From assembly GCF_024139115.2 (NCBI RefSeq), contig NC_085139.1, forward strand, positions 71,963,203 through 72,027,202: DNA of 64,000 nt, in the 5' to 3' direction. Source of the stretch: Armigeres subalbatus (Eukaryota > Arthropoda > Insecta > Diptera > Culicidae). The position numbers were made by a program, and so were the translations under genes. Shown one piece after another: positions 1 through 11,196 of this stretch (position 1 is the stretch's first letter; every line of letters starts with the position of its first letter). The notes under the pieces were generated by a model that searched no databases, had not been told where the DNA came from, and saw nothing but the letters and a program-made list of their open reading frames with translations.

Positions 1-322
1 CCTCCGAAAGTTCCTCCAGGAACTCCTCCGGAAGTTCCTCCAGGAACTCCTCCGGAAGTTCCTCCAGGAACTTCTCCTAAAGTTCCTCCGGAAGTTTCTT
101 CTGAAGTTCCTTCAGAAATTCCTCCGGCAGTTCCCCCAGGAATTCCTCTGGAAGTTCCTACAAGAAGAGCCACTAGGATTTCATCCGGAGGCTTCTCCAG
201 GAATTCCTCCGGAAAATCTTACAGAAATTCCTCCAGAAGCTCCTCCAAGAATTCCTCCGGAAGTTCCTCCAGGAATTCCTCCGGAAGTTCCTCCAGGAAT
301 ACCTCCGGAGATTCCTCGAGGA
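1..322. repeat. 12/24-bp minisatellite at window start
   Basis: A tandem array alternates two 12-bp half units, TTCCTCCGGAAG and TTCCTCCAGGAA, giving a 24-bp period. The order is clean at 1-70 and 246-310 and degenerate between. Each half unit is self-complementary (TTCC-TCC-GGAA; TTCCT-CC-AGGAA). The array runs off the left edge, so its true length is unknown. No coding potential is claimed. Confidence 0.9.
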
Positions 323-621
323 TGCCAAAACTCTGTCGTAACAGTTTAAAATTTGAATAATTCTTAGCTTATAGCTGCATCACAAAATCTGTTGATGGTA
401 GAACTTGTTGACCCATTGGCTAAAGGTTATAAGACTCTATTTTTGTGTGGCCCCGGAACCGCTCAGTTCCTGAAGGGAACTGGCCTAAACCCCTAGCTGC
501 TGGTCTAGTCACGGCAACCGTCTAGGGTGGACTCAAAAGGCCTCTTTTGTTCCTGGTCTCAGGGTCACTGGTGTGGGGAAGTTATCGGGAGCGTGAAGGA
601 CCTAAGCGTGTAATTGAATAA
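323..621. other. Unassigned spacer
   Basis: This stretch has no credible reading frame and no repeat I recognise. It is AT-rich to about 440 and then of mixed composition, with one small local hairpin (GTTCC/GGAAC) near 470-485. Confidence 0.5.
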
Positions 622-821
622 TCTAGGGGATAAGACGGCTTTGGCAGGTTTCGTTCTATTATTGGCAGGGGGGTTTTTGTCGACCAAATTTTATGAAATT
701 TGGCCACAATATTCTTTGATATGCAAAGAATGCTTAGGCCAAATTTGAGCCTAGTCAGTCATAAAAAACCTCCCTGCCAATAATAGAACAAAACCTGCCA
801 AAGCCGTAATTCCCCCTACTT
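622..821. mobile_element. Hairpin MITE, about 200 bp
   Basis: Nearly perfect inverted arms lie at 636-670 and 771-806 (CGGCTTTGGCAGG ... CCTGCCAAAGCCG, continuing through TTCTATTATTGGCAGG). Weaker complementarity extends outward to TAGGGG/CCCCTA at about 622 and 821. The interior of roughly 100 bp is AT-rich with no reading frame, so this is a non-autonomous TIR element. I could not settle the target-site duplication, so the superfamily is open. Confidence 0.75.
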
Positions 822-1555
822 AGAGGTTGTTAATACCAAAACAAACTTACAGGCGGTTGGTAATGATGAGGTGGTCGGGTGGTCAAGCGAGGAAGTAGCC
901 GACACGAAGGCTGACGGTTACGTAGCCGGTGGTCTGCCGATCGAAATTTCAGCCAGAGGAAATTCGGGCAACGATGCAGCCGACGAAATGAAAAAACGAG
1001 TAAGAAAACAAGTGGTGGCACGGTGCAACAGACGACGGGTTGTTGCGGAAGGATATCGTAGTGGGCCGAACAACCAATAGCGTTCTGCTGCCGGTCGGTG
1101 GTATAGCAAATGAGCTACGATGCGGGTAGGTAGTTGGTCGGAAGCTGGACGATTCCGCGGTTAATGACGGCTGAACGAAGGGGTGGCCGATGGCTGGCCG
1201 GTTGATTATACAGCCTACGGGCTGCGACGGTGATATGGCTGAGGAACGGCCGGACGGAGAATTGGCCAGCAAGTGGCCGGGCGATAATAGGGCCAACAGC
1301 GGCTTGGACGCAGAGGATGTCGGTGGGTTGTAATGCCGGTAGCAAACGACCGCTCGTTGAATCGTACGGCGGGAATCCGACTTTGTGCCGGACGATAATA
1401 CGAATGCGGCACTCGATTCTAGCCAGGCGACGAAGTGCCCAACCAATAATTCGGGGCTTGGAAATTTACCACCTCGTTATTTAGGACAATGCCAATCACT
1501 TTCTATTTAACGACTTTACAAGAAAAAAACACCTCTCTTCCCATCAAATCCAGAA
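822..1555. other. GC-rich unassigned region
   Basis: This block is rich in G and in motifs such as GGCCGG, GGTTGG and GACGG. Short open frames occur on both strands in several phases at once, as expected of low-stop GC-rich sequence. None resembles a known domain. It could be a decayed minisatellite or the untranslated 5' part of a retroelement; I cannot tell. Confidence 0.4.
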
Positions 1556-1557
1556 GT

Positions 1558-3862
1558 CACGACCACATCTGCATCAGCCGAAAATGGAAACGGAGCCTTC
1601 TTGATGTACGGAATAAACGTAGTGCCGATATCGCGTCTGATCATCACCTCCTCATCGGCGAAATACGCCTGCGCATTGCGCGGATTCGTCGGCAGGAGGA
1701 AAGAGTTGGACGACGATTCAACACACGCCGACTGGAAGATGCCACGGTGAAACGGTCCTTCGTTGAAGAACTGGAGACGCGTGCTGCAGATATTCCGGAA
1801 GGTGGCAGCGTGGAAGACCAATGGACCGCCATCAAGAATGCCTTCATCGCCACCAGCGAGAACAATCTGGGCGAACTACGCATCCAGAGAAAACAATGGA
1901 TCACCGATGAGACCTGGAGGAAGATAGAGGAGCGAAGAGAAGCCAAAGCCGCGATAGAGCGATCAAAAACCAGAGGAGCCAAAGTTCTAGCCCGCTAACG
2001 ATACGCGGCTCTTGAAAAGGAAGTAAAACGCTCATGTCGACGGGACAAGCGAGCGTGGGCAGACTCTCTGGCCGACGAAGGAGAGAGAGCCGCCGCAACC
2101 GGGGACATTCGCCTCCTCTACGATATCTCACGACGCTTAAGCGGGGCGAAGATGAATGCAACGATACCTGTGAAAGACGCGAATGATCAGTTATTGACCG
2201 ACCCAACTGACCAGCTGAAACGCTGGTTCGAGCACTTCGAACAACTTTTTCAAGTGCCAACCAGGCTATCACCACCTCGGCATGATCTGCCTAGGATCCG
2301 ACGTATAACACGCGTCAATACCGAAGCTCCATCACTGCTAGAGATTCAAACAGCCATCCAAAGCATGAAATCGAATAAAGCCCCAGGGGTCGACCGCATA
2401 TCAGCCGAAATGCTCAAAGCTGACCCCATGACATCCGCTCAACTACTGCATCGTTTATTTCATAATATCTGGGACACCGCAACTTTCCCGGTCGACTGGA
2501 TGCAAGGTATCTTAGTAAAGGTGCCCAAAAGGGTGACCTGACTGTATGCGATAACTGGCGAGGCATTATGTTGCTGTGTACCGTTCTCAAAGTTCTGTGC
2601 AAAATTATCCTAGCCCGGATTCAGGAGAAGATCGATGCGACTCTCCGGCGGCAGCAAGCCTGATTCCGTGCCGGCAGATCCTGTGTGGACCATATTGTCA
2701 CGCTCCGCATCATTCTGGAGCAGGTCAACGAATTCCAAGAGTCCCTTTACTTGGTATTCATTGACTACGAAAAGCTTTCGACCGTCTCAATCACGAGAAT
2801 ATGTGGGGCGCCCTGAGACGCAAGGGAGTTCCTGAGAAAATCATCGGCCTCATCGAAGCACAGTACGAGGCCTTTTCGTGTAGAGTGCTGCACAATGGTC
2901 CTGTCCGACCCTATCCGGGTCGTAGCTGGTGTGAGGCAAGGATGTATCCTATCACTGTTACTGTTCCTCATCGTAATCGATGAGATTCTGGTAGGTGCGA
3001 TTGACCGTGAACCAAACCGCGGGCTGTTATGGCAGCCTATAACCATGGAGCATCTAAACGACTTCGAATTGGCTGATGACGTTGCACTCCTCGCGCAACG
3101 GCGCTCTGATATGCAGAGTAAGCTCAACGACCTTGCCGAGCGCTCCTCTTCGGCAGGTTTAGTCATCAACGTCAACAAAACCAAATCGTTGGATGTAAAC
3201 ACGGCGACTCCTTCCAGTTTCACAGTAGCCGGGCAACCAGTGGAGAATGTTGAAAGCTTCCAATATCTTGGTAGCCAAATGGCGTCGGACGGCGGTACCA
3301 AGATCGACATAGGCGCACGGATCAAGAAAGCAAGGGCTGCCTTTGCGAGTTTAAGAAATATCTGGAAAAACAGGCAGATAAGTGAACGCACCAAAATACG
3401 AATTTTCAACTCTAACGTGAAATCTGTGCTGTTATACGCTAGCGAAACATGGTGTGTATCAGTGGAGAACACTCAACGGCTGCAGGTGTTCATTAACAGA
3501 TGCCTGCGGTATATAATTCGGGTGGCCTGGTGGCCTGGTGGCCTCACAACTGGATCTCAAACAATGAGCTCCATCGTCGTTGTCACCAGAGGCCGATAGC
3601 AACAGAAATTCGGGATCGGAAGTGGGGCTGGGTCGGCCACACTCTACGTAGGGGCGGAAACGAAATCTGTAAACAAGCATTAGACTGGAACCCAGCGGGA
3701 CATCGCAGCAGAGGCAGACCCAGAGGCTCATGGCGGCGAAGCCTCAATAAAGAAATAAAAGAAGTCGACAGAAATCTAACCTGGCAACAGGTTAAAGCGA
3801 TAGCCGGGCAACGCTCAGGATGGAGATCTTTCAAGTCGGCCCTTTGCACCACCGGAGGTGTA
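1558..3862 (+). pseudogene. Endonuclease-reverse transcriptase pseudogene
   Basis: The protein would copy the element RNA at a nicked target. Visible parts in order: endonuclease end with the SDHHL motif (about 1,640); connector; RT start with NKAPGVDR (about 2,375); the palm segment containing YEKAF (about 2,770); the LADD catalytic box (about 3,070; the usual box is FADD); and a C-terminal region with the HTLRR and GRPRGSWRR motifs (about 3,640-3,740). Breaks: an in-frame TAA at 1,996-1,998, a frame change near 2,520, further changes around 2,800-2,900, and a small duplication (GGTGGCCT twice) plus frame change near 3,520-3,545. It cannot make a functional protein. Confidence 0.85.
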
Positions 3863-3870
3863 CAGGATCC

Positions 3871-3888
3871 GTAAGTAAGTAAGTAAGT
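3871..3888 (+). repeat. (GTAA)n tail of the non-LTR element
   Basis: Four and a half copies of GTAA directly follow the end of the C-terminal coding region. Short simple tails of this kind mark the 3' end of several non-LTR groups. The GTAAGT string looks like a splice donor but is explained as the tail. Confidence 0.8.
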
Positions 3889-4075
3889 CACATTCTGGTC
3901 AGTTGCTTCTGTTTTTTCCTTTCCCCAGCCTTTGGCTTGGTACTCATTTGCCCACCGAAAGCATGCGTTCAATATTTCCGCCTTTAAATGTTGTTTCGCA
4001 CTGGGCAAGGCGCTCATTTTTTGGCTTGCGTTTCGACCACCCAAAGCAAGATTTCAAACCCACCGTTAAAAAAAA

Positions 4076-4791
4076 CCCAGATTAATCAACCTAGCGGTGA
4101 TGGCGCCTTTCTCGCGTAAAAAGGTAATAAATGTAGCCTTTACGCTTACACCTCGATGATGTACAAGAAAGGCAAAACAGTTACACCGTCTAATGTTATG
4201 ATAGAAAATTTACACTAGTAGACGACAGATGGCGCTGCCAAAAGTTTCTCGAATTTCCTATGTTCGAATTTTGACTTTCGGACAATTTCATGGTACTATG
4301 AAACTGAACGAAGAGCATACTTACGCCTAAATGCGTGCAACACGAGCATCTTTATAGTACGATGAAACTCTTAATGGGAGCAAGCCACGGATAAACTTCA
4401 TAAATATTCATAGATGCAAGACATTTTTCATAACACATTATTGTTCTATGTGACTATGTCTCATTATTATTTTAATATTATCTATTTTTTGCAATTTGCA
4501 ATTATTATGAAATTCAATAGTGATCAACAGCGTTTTAGTCTCTGTCGGATGCAACTTGTTGCAAGAAAATCGGTTAAGAGTTTCTATGTGAAAATTTGGC
4601 TAATGTTTTTTATGGCATTTTGTGCACACACACACACACGCACACACGGACAGACAGACATTTGTTCAGCTCATCGAGCTGAGTCGAATGGTATATAACA
4701 CTATGGGTCTCCGGGACTTCTATCAAAAGTTCGAATTTGGAGTGAAATGATAGCCTTTCGGTACAACTTTGTTGTACGAGAAAGGCAAAAA
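4076..4791 (+). mobile_element. MITE family 1, copy A (long version)
   Basis: It begins CCCAGATTAATC and ends ACGAGAAAGGCAAAA; the subterminal GCCTTTCTCG (about 4,106) and CGAGAAAGGC (4,777-4,786) are inverted. A CA-rich microsatellite (about 4,623-4,650), then GACAGACA and a GAGCTGAGTCGA block near the right end are shared with copies B, D and E at 12.9-15.5 kb. There is no coding sequence. Roughly 200 bp near the left (about 4,140-4,400) are absent from the other copies and may be an insertion. Confidence 0.75.
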
Positions 4792-7440
4792 CAAATCTGA
4801 CAAAATCTTCATCACGCTCGAATTAACAAAAAGTATAGAAATGTTACCCGCTGGTAACAAGGTACAAATATTTCCATCATAGAATACAAAACAGCTTTAA
4901 CCGCACTTCCAAGTGAATAATTTTAAAATCTATAACTTATATTTCATACTTCAAACAGCCGAGTTTGCACGCGGCAATGCTTCAATTTTTATCACCCCGA
5001 TTGCACTGCGCCACACAGCCTGGACGAAGCAATTTATTTTAATTTATAATTTCGAAAAATTTCCTCCATCGTAACATGGGCAGACAAATTCTCAACATCC
5101 CGACATCCGAATGTAGCGTTGCGCCATCACTAGAGTTTTCAACCTGCAATTTGCGTGTCATCATCTCTCGTCCATCTGCTAGGTGGGAGAGTGTTGGACA
5201 CGCAGTATTACGAATAATATGATCAGATCATATGCTTCAGAAGGGTGCCTTTTTATTTATGTTCTGAACGCGCTAGTACTGCAAACAATATTGCTTTTGA
5301 TGCACGAGCAGTTCGTAACAGGTGCAGTAGAACATCGCTCATTAATTTATTTAGTTTATTATCAACTTTTACTTACAATTTATAGTAATTAATTCCTTAC
5401 CGTATTCGTATGTTAGAAAAGAATTTAGTACCCACTACTAAATAAAGCTTACGGCATAATTGATTTTTGATGATTAATTAGATTATAAGCACCCATCCTC
5501 AGCTTTTTTAAATTTAGTCAAGTGAGTAAAAAAAAGTTTAACTACCCACCCAATGAATATTTCTGAAAATGACCAGCCCGAAAAGAGCGTCAACTAAAGT
5601 ACCTTTTCAATACAATTATCGTTTCCAAAATTAAACTTCCGGAAAAAAAAGTATGTTTTGAGAATCCTATTAACCTCCCACAGTAATTCGCCGCTGGCTT
5701 TCACTTTATGATGAGTCCATTCATTTCAATTCCATGTACAACCACTGACCTGGAGTGATTGTCAAAAGCCAAAAAATGAATACATCCATCGTTCCACCAT
5801 AATTAAAGGGATGAGTTATTGAAACTCAAATTTCGCCGCAATTCGGCACCGCCGGGGCTGGCTCCGTCAGATCAATTGAAATATTAAAAATTCGCCCGGA
5901 TAAATTTTTTAAACCCTTTGGAAACGAGGAATTAATTTTTCCGGCAGACTCATTTGCAGCCACGGATGTGAAATCGCGCTAATTGTCCAGCCCGTTTGCC
6001 ACAGTTCGGCACCAACAATAATAAATGCGACCGGAGAAGCTGCCGGTTCTGGCTTCTGGGAAATTAGGCCAAAGAGCATCTCCCGCGCTATCAACATTGC
6101 CGTTTTTCGGCGCTTAACCTTAATTAACGTTTGGCCTCGCGCGAGAAAAAAAAGACCTTGTGATAAGCCGGTGCTGGTGGTGTACGACGGAATTTTCCTG
6201 CTGGTGGAAAGCTGCTGATAATGTCCGTTTCCAGCTGTAGTAATGAGGGTACGCATTTCCGGGTCACAATTCACAATTTAATGGGATTGTTTTTCTCTTC
6301 ATTCTGGCGATAGTTTTATTATAAATTTGCATTCTAATGAGCTAATGTGATCAGAATCTGGTCGTTCCGGACGTTAGCAAATTATCGACTTCATCTCATA
6401 TAATGCTTTTACTTCAGGAACTAGTAATACGATGGTTATCTGGTGAATTAAGGAAGTGTTGGTTGCAGACCTGTGGTCGTAGGGGGTCGCGGTTAGTTGA
6501 CGTCTAACAAGCTGTCCCGGGATGATTTCCATGTTCAATACTCAACTTTCTTACAGAAATACTTTTCAGGATATACCCCTTGAAGAGAAGAAAAAAAAGT
6601 TGCTTAGTATATGCTGCGCTCGTAGACTCAGATGAGTGCTCAATCTACTATGAACACCTAAGATTGGCCATATTGTACTCAATTTGATACTCCGTTCGCT
6701 CTAGTGGACTCAGACGAACGTTCAATCTAATTCTAATATCTTTGATCATGTGAAAAATTATGTTGTGCTTTTCAATGGAATGTGTTCACTTGTCATAAGG
6801 TGGGTTAGTACTATCCATTTAATTTTCTGAGCTCTTCAGAAATTAAAAAAAAATGTGTTTTGAGACAAAGAATGAAAACGCGACATTTCTTCAAAACATT
6901 CAATAAGGAAAATATTTATCCCGAGGTAATACCACCATCAACCCTGCCAACATTAATAACGGTGAAATTTCAATTTCATCGCTCCCGACAAGCTTGTTCC
7001 GCTGCAATTTGTTGTCGATTCGCCCTGGATCCCGTTGAAAAACAATAGCAGCAGCAGCAACCAATGGTGGCACCAAGTGAGTTGTTAGCAAGCACGAGGA
7101 GGAATGTTTGGCAGCTCCATATATCCTTCCTTATCGTCACACTTTCCAGTAAAGACGAAGACGTCACCACTTCATAAGTGCCAAGAACTCAAGACGAAAT
7201 AGGGGGGGTGGTCGATCCGAGCTAAGTGGGGTAAATTCGATGGCCCGAAAGAAATCGAAACAAAGATCCGGAACGAAGAACGGTAGAGAAACCTCCAGTC
7301 AACCAACCAACCTGCTGAAGAACATTACACACAGAGTGTCAGAATGCACAGATAGAAAAAATGCATTAGAAAATGCAAATAATGTTAAATTGTTAACAAC
7401 AGCACACAACGATTTACTGGAAGTAAAATGTGCAAATAGA
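4792..7440. other. AT-rich non-coding stretch
   Basis: I find no recognisable gene in these 2.6 kb. The part at about 5,640-6,290 differs in texture: single-copy-looking sequence with several TAAT/ATTA motifs and GC-richer islands. A 121-codon open frame on the minus strand there (5,909-6,274) shows no domain. The rest is AT-rich with poly-A runs. A short piece at 6,766-6,826 matches 21,965-22,030. Confidence 0.5.
6766..6826 (+). repeat. Dispersed repeat fragment shared with 22.0 kb
   Basis: The segment reading roughly TGGAATGTGTTCACTTGTCA then TAAGG...CATTTAATT is closely matched at 21,975-22,026. Two copies in one window suggest a dispersed element end. Family not named. Confidence 0.6.
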
Positions 7441-7445
7441 TAATG

Positions 7446-7490
7446 GATAGCAATGCTGAGGGTCGTTGGTTCGAGTCCCATCGAAGGAAA
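7446..7490 (+). repeat. tRNA-like B-box sequence, possible SINE remnant
   Basis: GGTTCGAGTCC inside GAGGGTCGTTGGTTCGAGTC is a good pol III B box. No convincing A box lies at the right distance upstream and no tRNA fold is complete, so this is at most a SINE remnant. Confidence 0.4.
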
Positions 7491-7628
7491 GTGGTTAACT
7501 CCAAAACATTTTTCAAATCAAAATCTTCTACATAATGTACATGTTCATATATAAGTCGGTCCAAATCGGGTGGTCCAATACCCGCAAAATAGACAATTAG
7601 CTTTGATTGAACTAGTGTTAAGTAAATA

Positions 7629-7918
7629 CAGTGATCGTTCGCTAATTGGGGCACGACCTCACCCCAACTAGCGAATGCCGTTAGCTAATTTGGGCGTTTT
7701 GACAAGCGTCAGTGTTGTTTACTTTTTGCATTGAACAGAGGAAAATTTTACGCGCCAGAAAATATCGATCCCGCCAAACACGGAAACAAAACGTCAACGC
7801 GTTTTTGACATCACATTCTGACGTTTAGCTGCTTTTTAATTGGGTTTCGCCCCAATTAGCGAACCCCCAATTAAAAAGCGCCCCAACTAGAAAAAATCCA
7901 ATTAGCGAACGTTTACTG
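7629..7918. mobile_element. Tc1/mariner-type MITE, 290 bp
   Basis: The ends are inverted (CAGTGATCGTTCGCTAATTG at left, the complement of CAGTAAACGTTCGCTAATTG at right) and are flanked by TA at 7,627-7,628 and 7,919-7,920. CAGT termini with a TA duplication are typical of the Tc1/mariner superfamily. Internal copies of the CTAATTGGGG/CCCCAATTAG motif give further hairpin potential. There is no transposase, so the element is non-autonomous. Confidence 0.85.
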
Positions 7919-8037
7919 TACTTCAACTGATTTTCAGTGTCAGCAGAATTTCATGGAACTGGCAAAAGTTACACATTTCCAGCAAAAGGAATTTTGAATG
8001 TTTGTTTAAACAGTTATAAGTTCCTGTTGGGTTCCTG

Positions 8038-8331
8038 CGGGCCCTCCTTAGCCGTGCGGTAAGATGCGCGGCTACAAAGCAAGACCATGCTGAGGGTGGC
8101 TGGGTTCGATTCCCGGTGCCGGTCTAGGCAATTTTCGAATTAGAAATTGTCTCGACTTCCCTGGGCATACAAGTATCATCGGGTTAGCCTCATGATATAC
8201 GAATGCAAAAATGGTAACTTGGCTTAGAAACCTCGCAGTTAATAACTGTGGAAGTGCTTAATGAACACTAAGCTGTGAGGCGGCTCTGTCCCAGTGTGGG
8301 GATGTAATGCCAATAAGAAGAAGAAGAAGAT
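8038..8331 (+). mobile_element. Feilai-like tRNA-related SINE, full length
   Basis: The 5' third is tRNA-like with A and B boxes, the body is unique, and the 3' end reads GATGTAATGCCAATAAG followed by (GAA)n. This matches my memory of the Feilai SINE of Aedes mosquitoes. The copy is flanked by GTTCCTG at 8,031-8,037 and again at 8,332-8,338, a 7-bp target duplication that supports complete insertion by retrotransposition. It makes no protein and depends on a LINE partner for mobility. Confidence 0.85.
8049..8113 (+). promoter_or_regulatory. Internal pol III promoter (A and B boxes) of SINE
   Basis: The A-box-like TAGCCGTGCGG lies at 8,049-8,059 and a perfect B box GGTTCGATTCC at 8,103-8,113. 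The spacing is that of a tRNA gene. Both recur in the 12,483 copy (B box 12,548-12,558). Confidence 0.75.
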
Positions 8332-8338
8332 GTTCCTG

Positions 8339-9521
8339 TTAATCAGTTACAAATAATAAAAAAATATGTCCTCCGAAAGGCCAAGGGGGAGAAAATAAAA
8401 ATAAATATTAAAATGTAAAAATTAAAAAAAAAACTCCACAGATTTGTTTAAAAACAGTTTTAAAAATCCTTAAAATTTTCCAAAACAAATTTTGATGGCC
8501 CTCAAAATATTATTTTTGGGCAAAAAAATCCGGGAGGTGCATATTTTTTTATATTCGTATCGGCCTTACTAGGAGCTTGTCATAAAATGCTTTAAAACTT
8601 TCATCTGGGACCGATATTTCAAATGCCTTCAGCATTTATGCCAAACATAAAAATAGTTACTAAAAAGAATGTTATTTTCAAAATATCGAATGTATTGTTT
8701 TCAATAATTTTTTACTGTGTGGCGAATGTGTGCTTCTTGGAGAGAGTGGGGATGAGTTGAGCCCGATGTCGTCGCTCAGCGCGGACTGTAATAAATTATC
8801 ATTAGATCCGCTGCATGATTTATGATTATTTAAATTTCTGACAGTGCGCTTCGATCCCTTGTTCGCACGTTTCGAGCCACATTAGATACCTCATAGCGTT
8901 GTCTATCCGTGAAAGGTTGCAGTATTGCTCAATCGATTAGGCTATGTTGGTTGACATTTTGTGCTGTTGTTTAAAGTGGGGTGAAGGAGCTCACCATCGA
9001 GTGAAATATTGCCACAGGTATAAGATGCATGTAAACGAAGTGTAGAAGAAATTTTCTCTAAAATTTAATGATAACTGCAAACATGTTCTGTATGAAAAAA
9101 AAAATCTTTTAAACATCAACAGGAAAATATTTCTTAACTTCACAGGAAATTTATATGCAATTACTCAGAAATATATTTTGGTTTTCTGTAGTTAATTTAA
9201 TACTTTGAATTTCCACGACAAATTCCACTAAAAAAAATTTTCATATTTTTTTTTGCGTTCCCACGAAAATTCTTAGAATTTCCAGGGAGAATTCCCGTGA
9301 TTTTCCAGAAAAATTTATTAAAATTTTTCATAAATTACTTATTGAACAGATTTTAGACGACTGCTGAAAGTCTCGATAATAAAGACATAAAAAACAAAGA
9401 TTTTAGACAAAAGACCTGCCTTTTATCACGACCTTGATATTGAATCACTCTGGCTTAACTTATTCGGCCCTAGATCTAATGGGAATCAAATGATTTTCTT
9501 CTAAAACGAGTTAGTTTTCGT
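8339..9521. other. AT-rich non-coding stretch
   Basis: No gene is seen. Poly-A and poly-T runs dominate 8,340-8,720 and 9,050-9,480. A less AT-rich, unique-looking part at about 8,720-9,020 holds no long reading frame. Confidence 0.5.
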
Positions 9522-9640
9522 CTTTTTATTGGCATTACATCCCCCATTGTGACATTGCCGCCTCGCAGCTTAGTGCTCATTAGGCACTTCCACAGTTGTT
9601 AACTGTAAGGTTTCTATGCCATGTTACCATCTTTGCATAC
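9522..9640 (-). mobile_element. Feilai-like SINE, 3' fragment
   Basis: Reverse complement of the 3' third of the SINE at 8,038: TATTGGCATTACATCCCC near 9,527, then the GCCTCGCAGCTTAGTG block and the ATGGTAAC equivalent near 9,622. The tRNA-like head is missing, so it is a 5'-truncated copy. Confidence 0.8.
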
Positions 9641-9730
9641 CCAGAAAACTAACAACTTAAGCGCAAATGAAGTCATGATAATGCCGATAGTATCTCTCTC
9701 GTACTCGGTAGTTCTGTTGAAGCATGTTGA

Positions 9731-10743
9731 TCAAATAGAACCGTAGCGTGGATTCCCAGCGCCCTTGGCGAAACCTTTATCGGGTACTCCTTTCTTACGT
9801 AGCGTCGATACACCTATGTCTGACGTATTGTAGAGCTCTATAATCGTCGGTCTTGGACGATGTTCCTCCAGTCTCCCCAAACGTTTAGGGTCCCAGGTCC
9901 GATTCCACCGCGTGCAACCAGCGTGTTCGTAGTCTTCCACGTAGTTGCCGGCCTCTATCCGGTTCTCTGTTAAATATTGTTTACGCTATTCTTTCTTCCG
10001 ACATTCGCAGTAAGTGAACAGTTCACTGAAGTCTGCCGTATTTTATACGATCCACAATATTTCATTCATTATACACTTGATACAGCTTGTGATTCATGCG
10101 TCCACACACCATTTTCTGGTTTTCCTTCGAGTGTTGTATGCAGCAGTTTTCGCTAGAAAATCCCGAAACTTCTCCGTTCTGCCTCGTTTAACGTCCACGC
10201 TTCATGTCCGTAAAGAGTCACTGCTAGAATCAGAGTTGTATGCAGAGCAAATTTCGTTACTTAAGCTGCTTACGTAACCCGTAGAAAGCCCTATTCGCAG
10301 CAGCAATACGTCTTTTCTCTTCACGGTAAACGTCAACAACTTCATCCACTTCCCCATCAGGCACCCGCAACCATGTACTTTGTCTTGACAGAGTTAATGG
10401 TTAAGCCTAATCCTAACCGTCTACCTCTTCAGTAGGACAAACGCTTCCACTACTGCTCTGCGATCGATTCCAATGAGCTCAATGACATCCACAAAGCTCA
10501 GGAGCTTATGCGACCGTGTGAAGATATACTGCCGTTCCTCTGCCAGATCTTCAATGTTGAACAATAAATTCCAAAGTGCCTCACTCTGCTTCAACCCATC
10601 TAAGGTCACAAACGAGGTTGGCGGTTCGTCTGCAGTCCGAATACTTGCTTTCGAGCCATCAAGCATTACACGTATCAGTCTAATCAGTTCCGCCGGAAAA
10701 CCATATTTGGACATTATCGACCACTGCTCATTTCTTTTCACTG
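9731..10743 (-). pseudogene. RT C-terminal half and terminal domain, broken
   Basis: The 10,421-10,743 part contains an RT segment (VKRNEQWSIMSKYGFPAEL, then TSFVTLDGLKQ and LLNFVD-like remains of the catalytic FADD region, read here as LLSFVDVIELIG). The 9,731-10,290 part contains remnants of the RRMNH/GRLRWAGHV/RARW-type C-terminal domain, scattered over frames with several stops. The normal aspartates of the FADD box are not intact. This is a dead copy. Confidence 0.75.
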
Positions 10744-10747
10744 AATT

Positions 10748-11192
10748 GGGTCCTAAAATGAAGAATCGATATTCGATTTTCTTGCATGGAACGATGAAGG
10801 TAATCATCCTGAACGCGTCAGTTTTTCGTTTGACTTAAAAATCGAAAGGAACATTGTTTAATTTGAAATTTAAAAATAGATGAAAAATGCTTCCTCGACA
10901 TTTTCGGTCTCGTTTGACGTACGGAATAATATGATTCAAACGCACTAGTAAAACACCGCAGGGCACTTGACTCAAGCTTTGACAGTTAATATATGGCTCT
11001 GACGTTTTGGGCTGATGGTTGATTCGTTCTGAAATGTTGCACAACCCAAAATTTGCCTTAAAATATCTTAAACACAAAAATATTATTTTTACTGATTTAG
11101 ACATTTACCAGAATTTTTATAACATCGGTTCAAGTATTCTTGACCGATGCACTATCGTTTGCAACCATAAACGAGGTAGGGCTTTAAGACCC
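10748..11192 (+). mobile_element. AATT-flanked TIR element, copy 1 of an inverted pair
   Basis: It starts GGGTCCTAAAATGAAG and ends CTTTAAGACCC, with AATT on both sides (10,744-10,747 and 11,193-11,196). It sits inside the minus-strand RTE pseudogene and the flanking coding rejoins when it is removed with one AATT. Short incidental frames show no transposase. The second copy follows directly in reverse orientation. Confidence 0.75.
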
Positions 11193-11196
11193 AATT

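Larger units (their letters stand above)
1556..3888 (+). mobile_element. 5'-truncated non-LTR retrotransposon with GTAA tail
   Basis: The element retains the end of an apurinic-type endonuclease domain, a reverse transcriptase and a C-terminal domain, and ends in (GTAA)n at 3,871-3,888. It starts inside the endonuclease, the 5' truncation typical of target-primed reverse transcription. The left boundary is approximate, placed where endonuclease similarity begins. The C-terminal motif WVGHTLRRGG followed by RGRPRGSWRR differs from the RTE-like elements elsewhere in the window, so this is a separate family. Clade assignment (RTE, CR1/L2 or similar) is left open. Confidence 0.85.

Noticed and set aside
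3871..3888. Series of GTAAGT splice-donor-like sites
   Set aside because: It is the simple tail of the non-LTR element, not an exon boundary.
5909..6274. Minus-strand frame of 121 codons
   Set aside because: No domain, no plausible splice context, and AT/GC pattern not suggestive of coding.
8049..8113. A true tRNA gene
   Set aside because: A and B boxes are present but they belong to a tRNA-derived SINE; no full cloverleaf, and the body and tail are SINE-specific.
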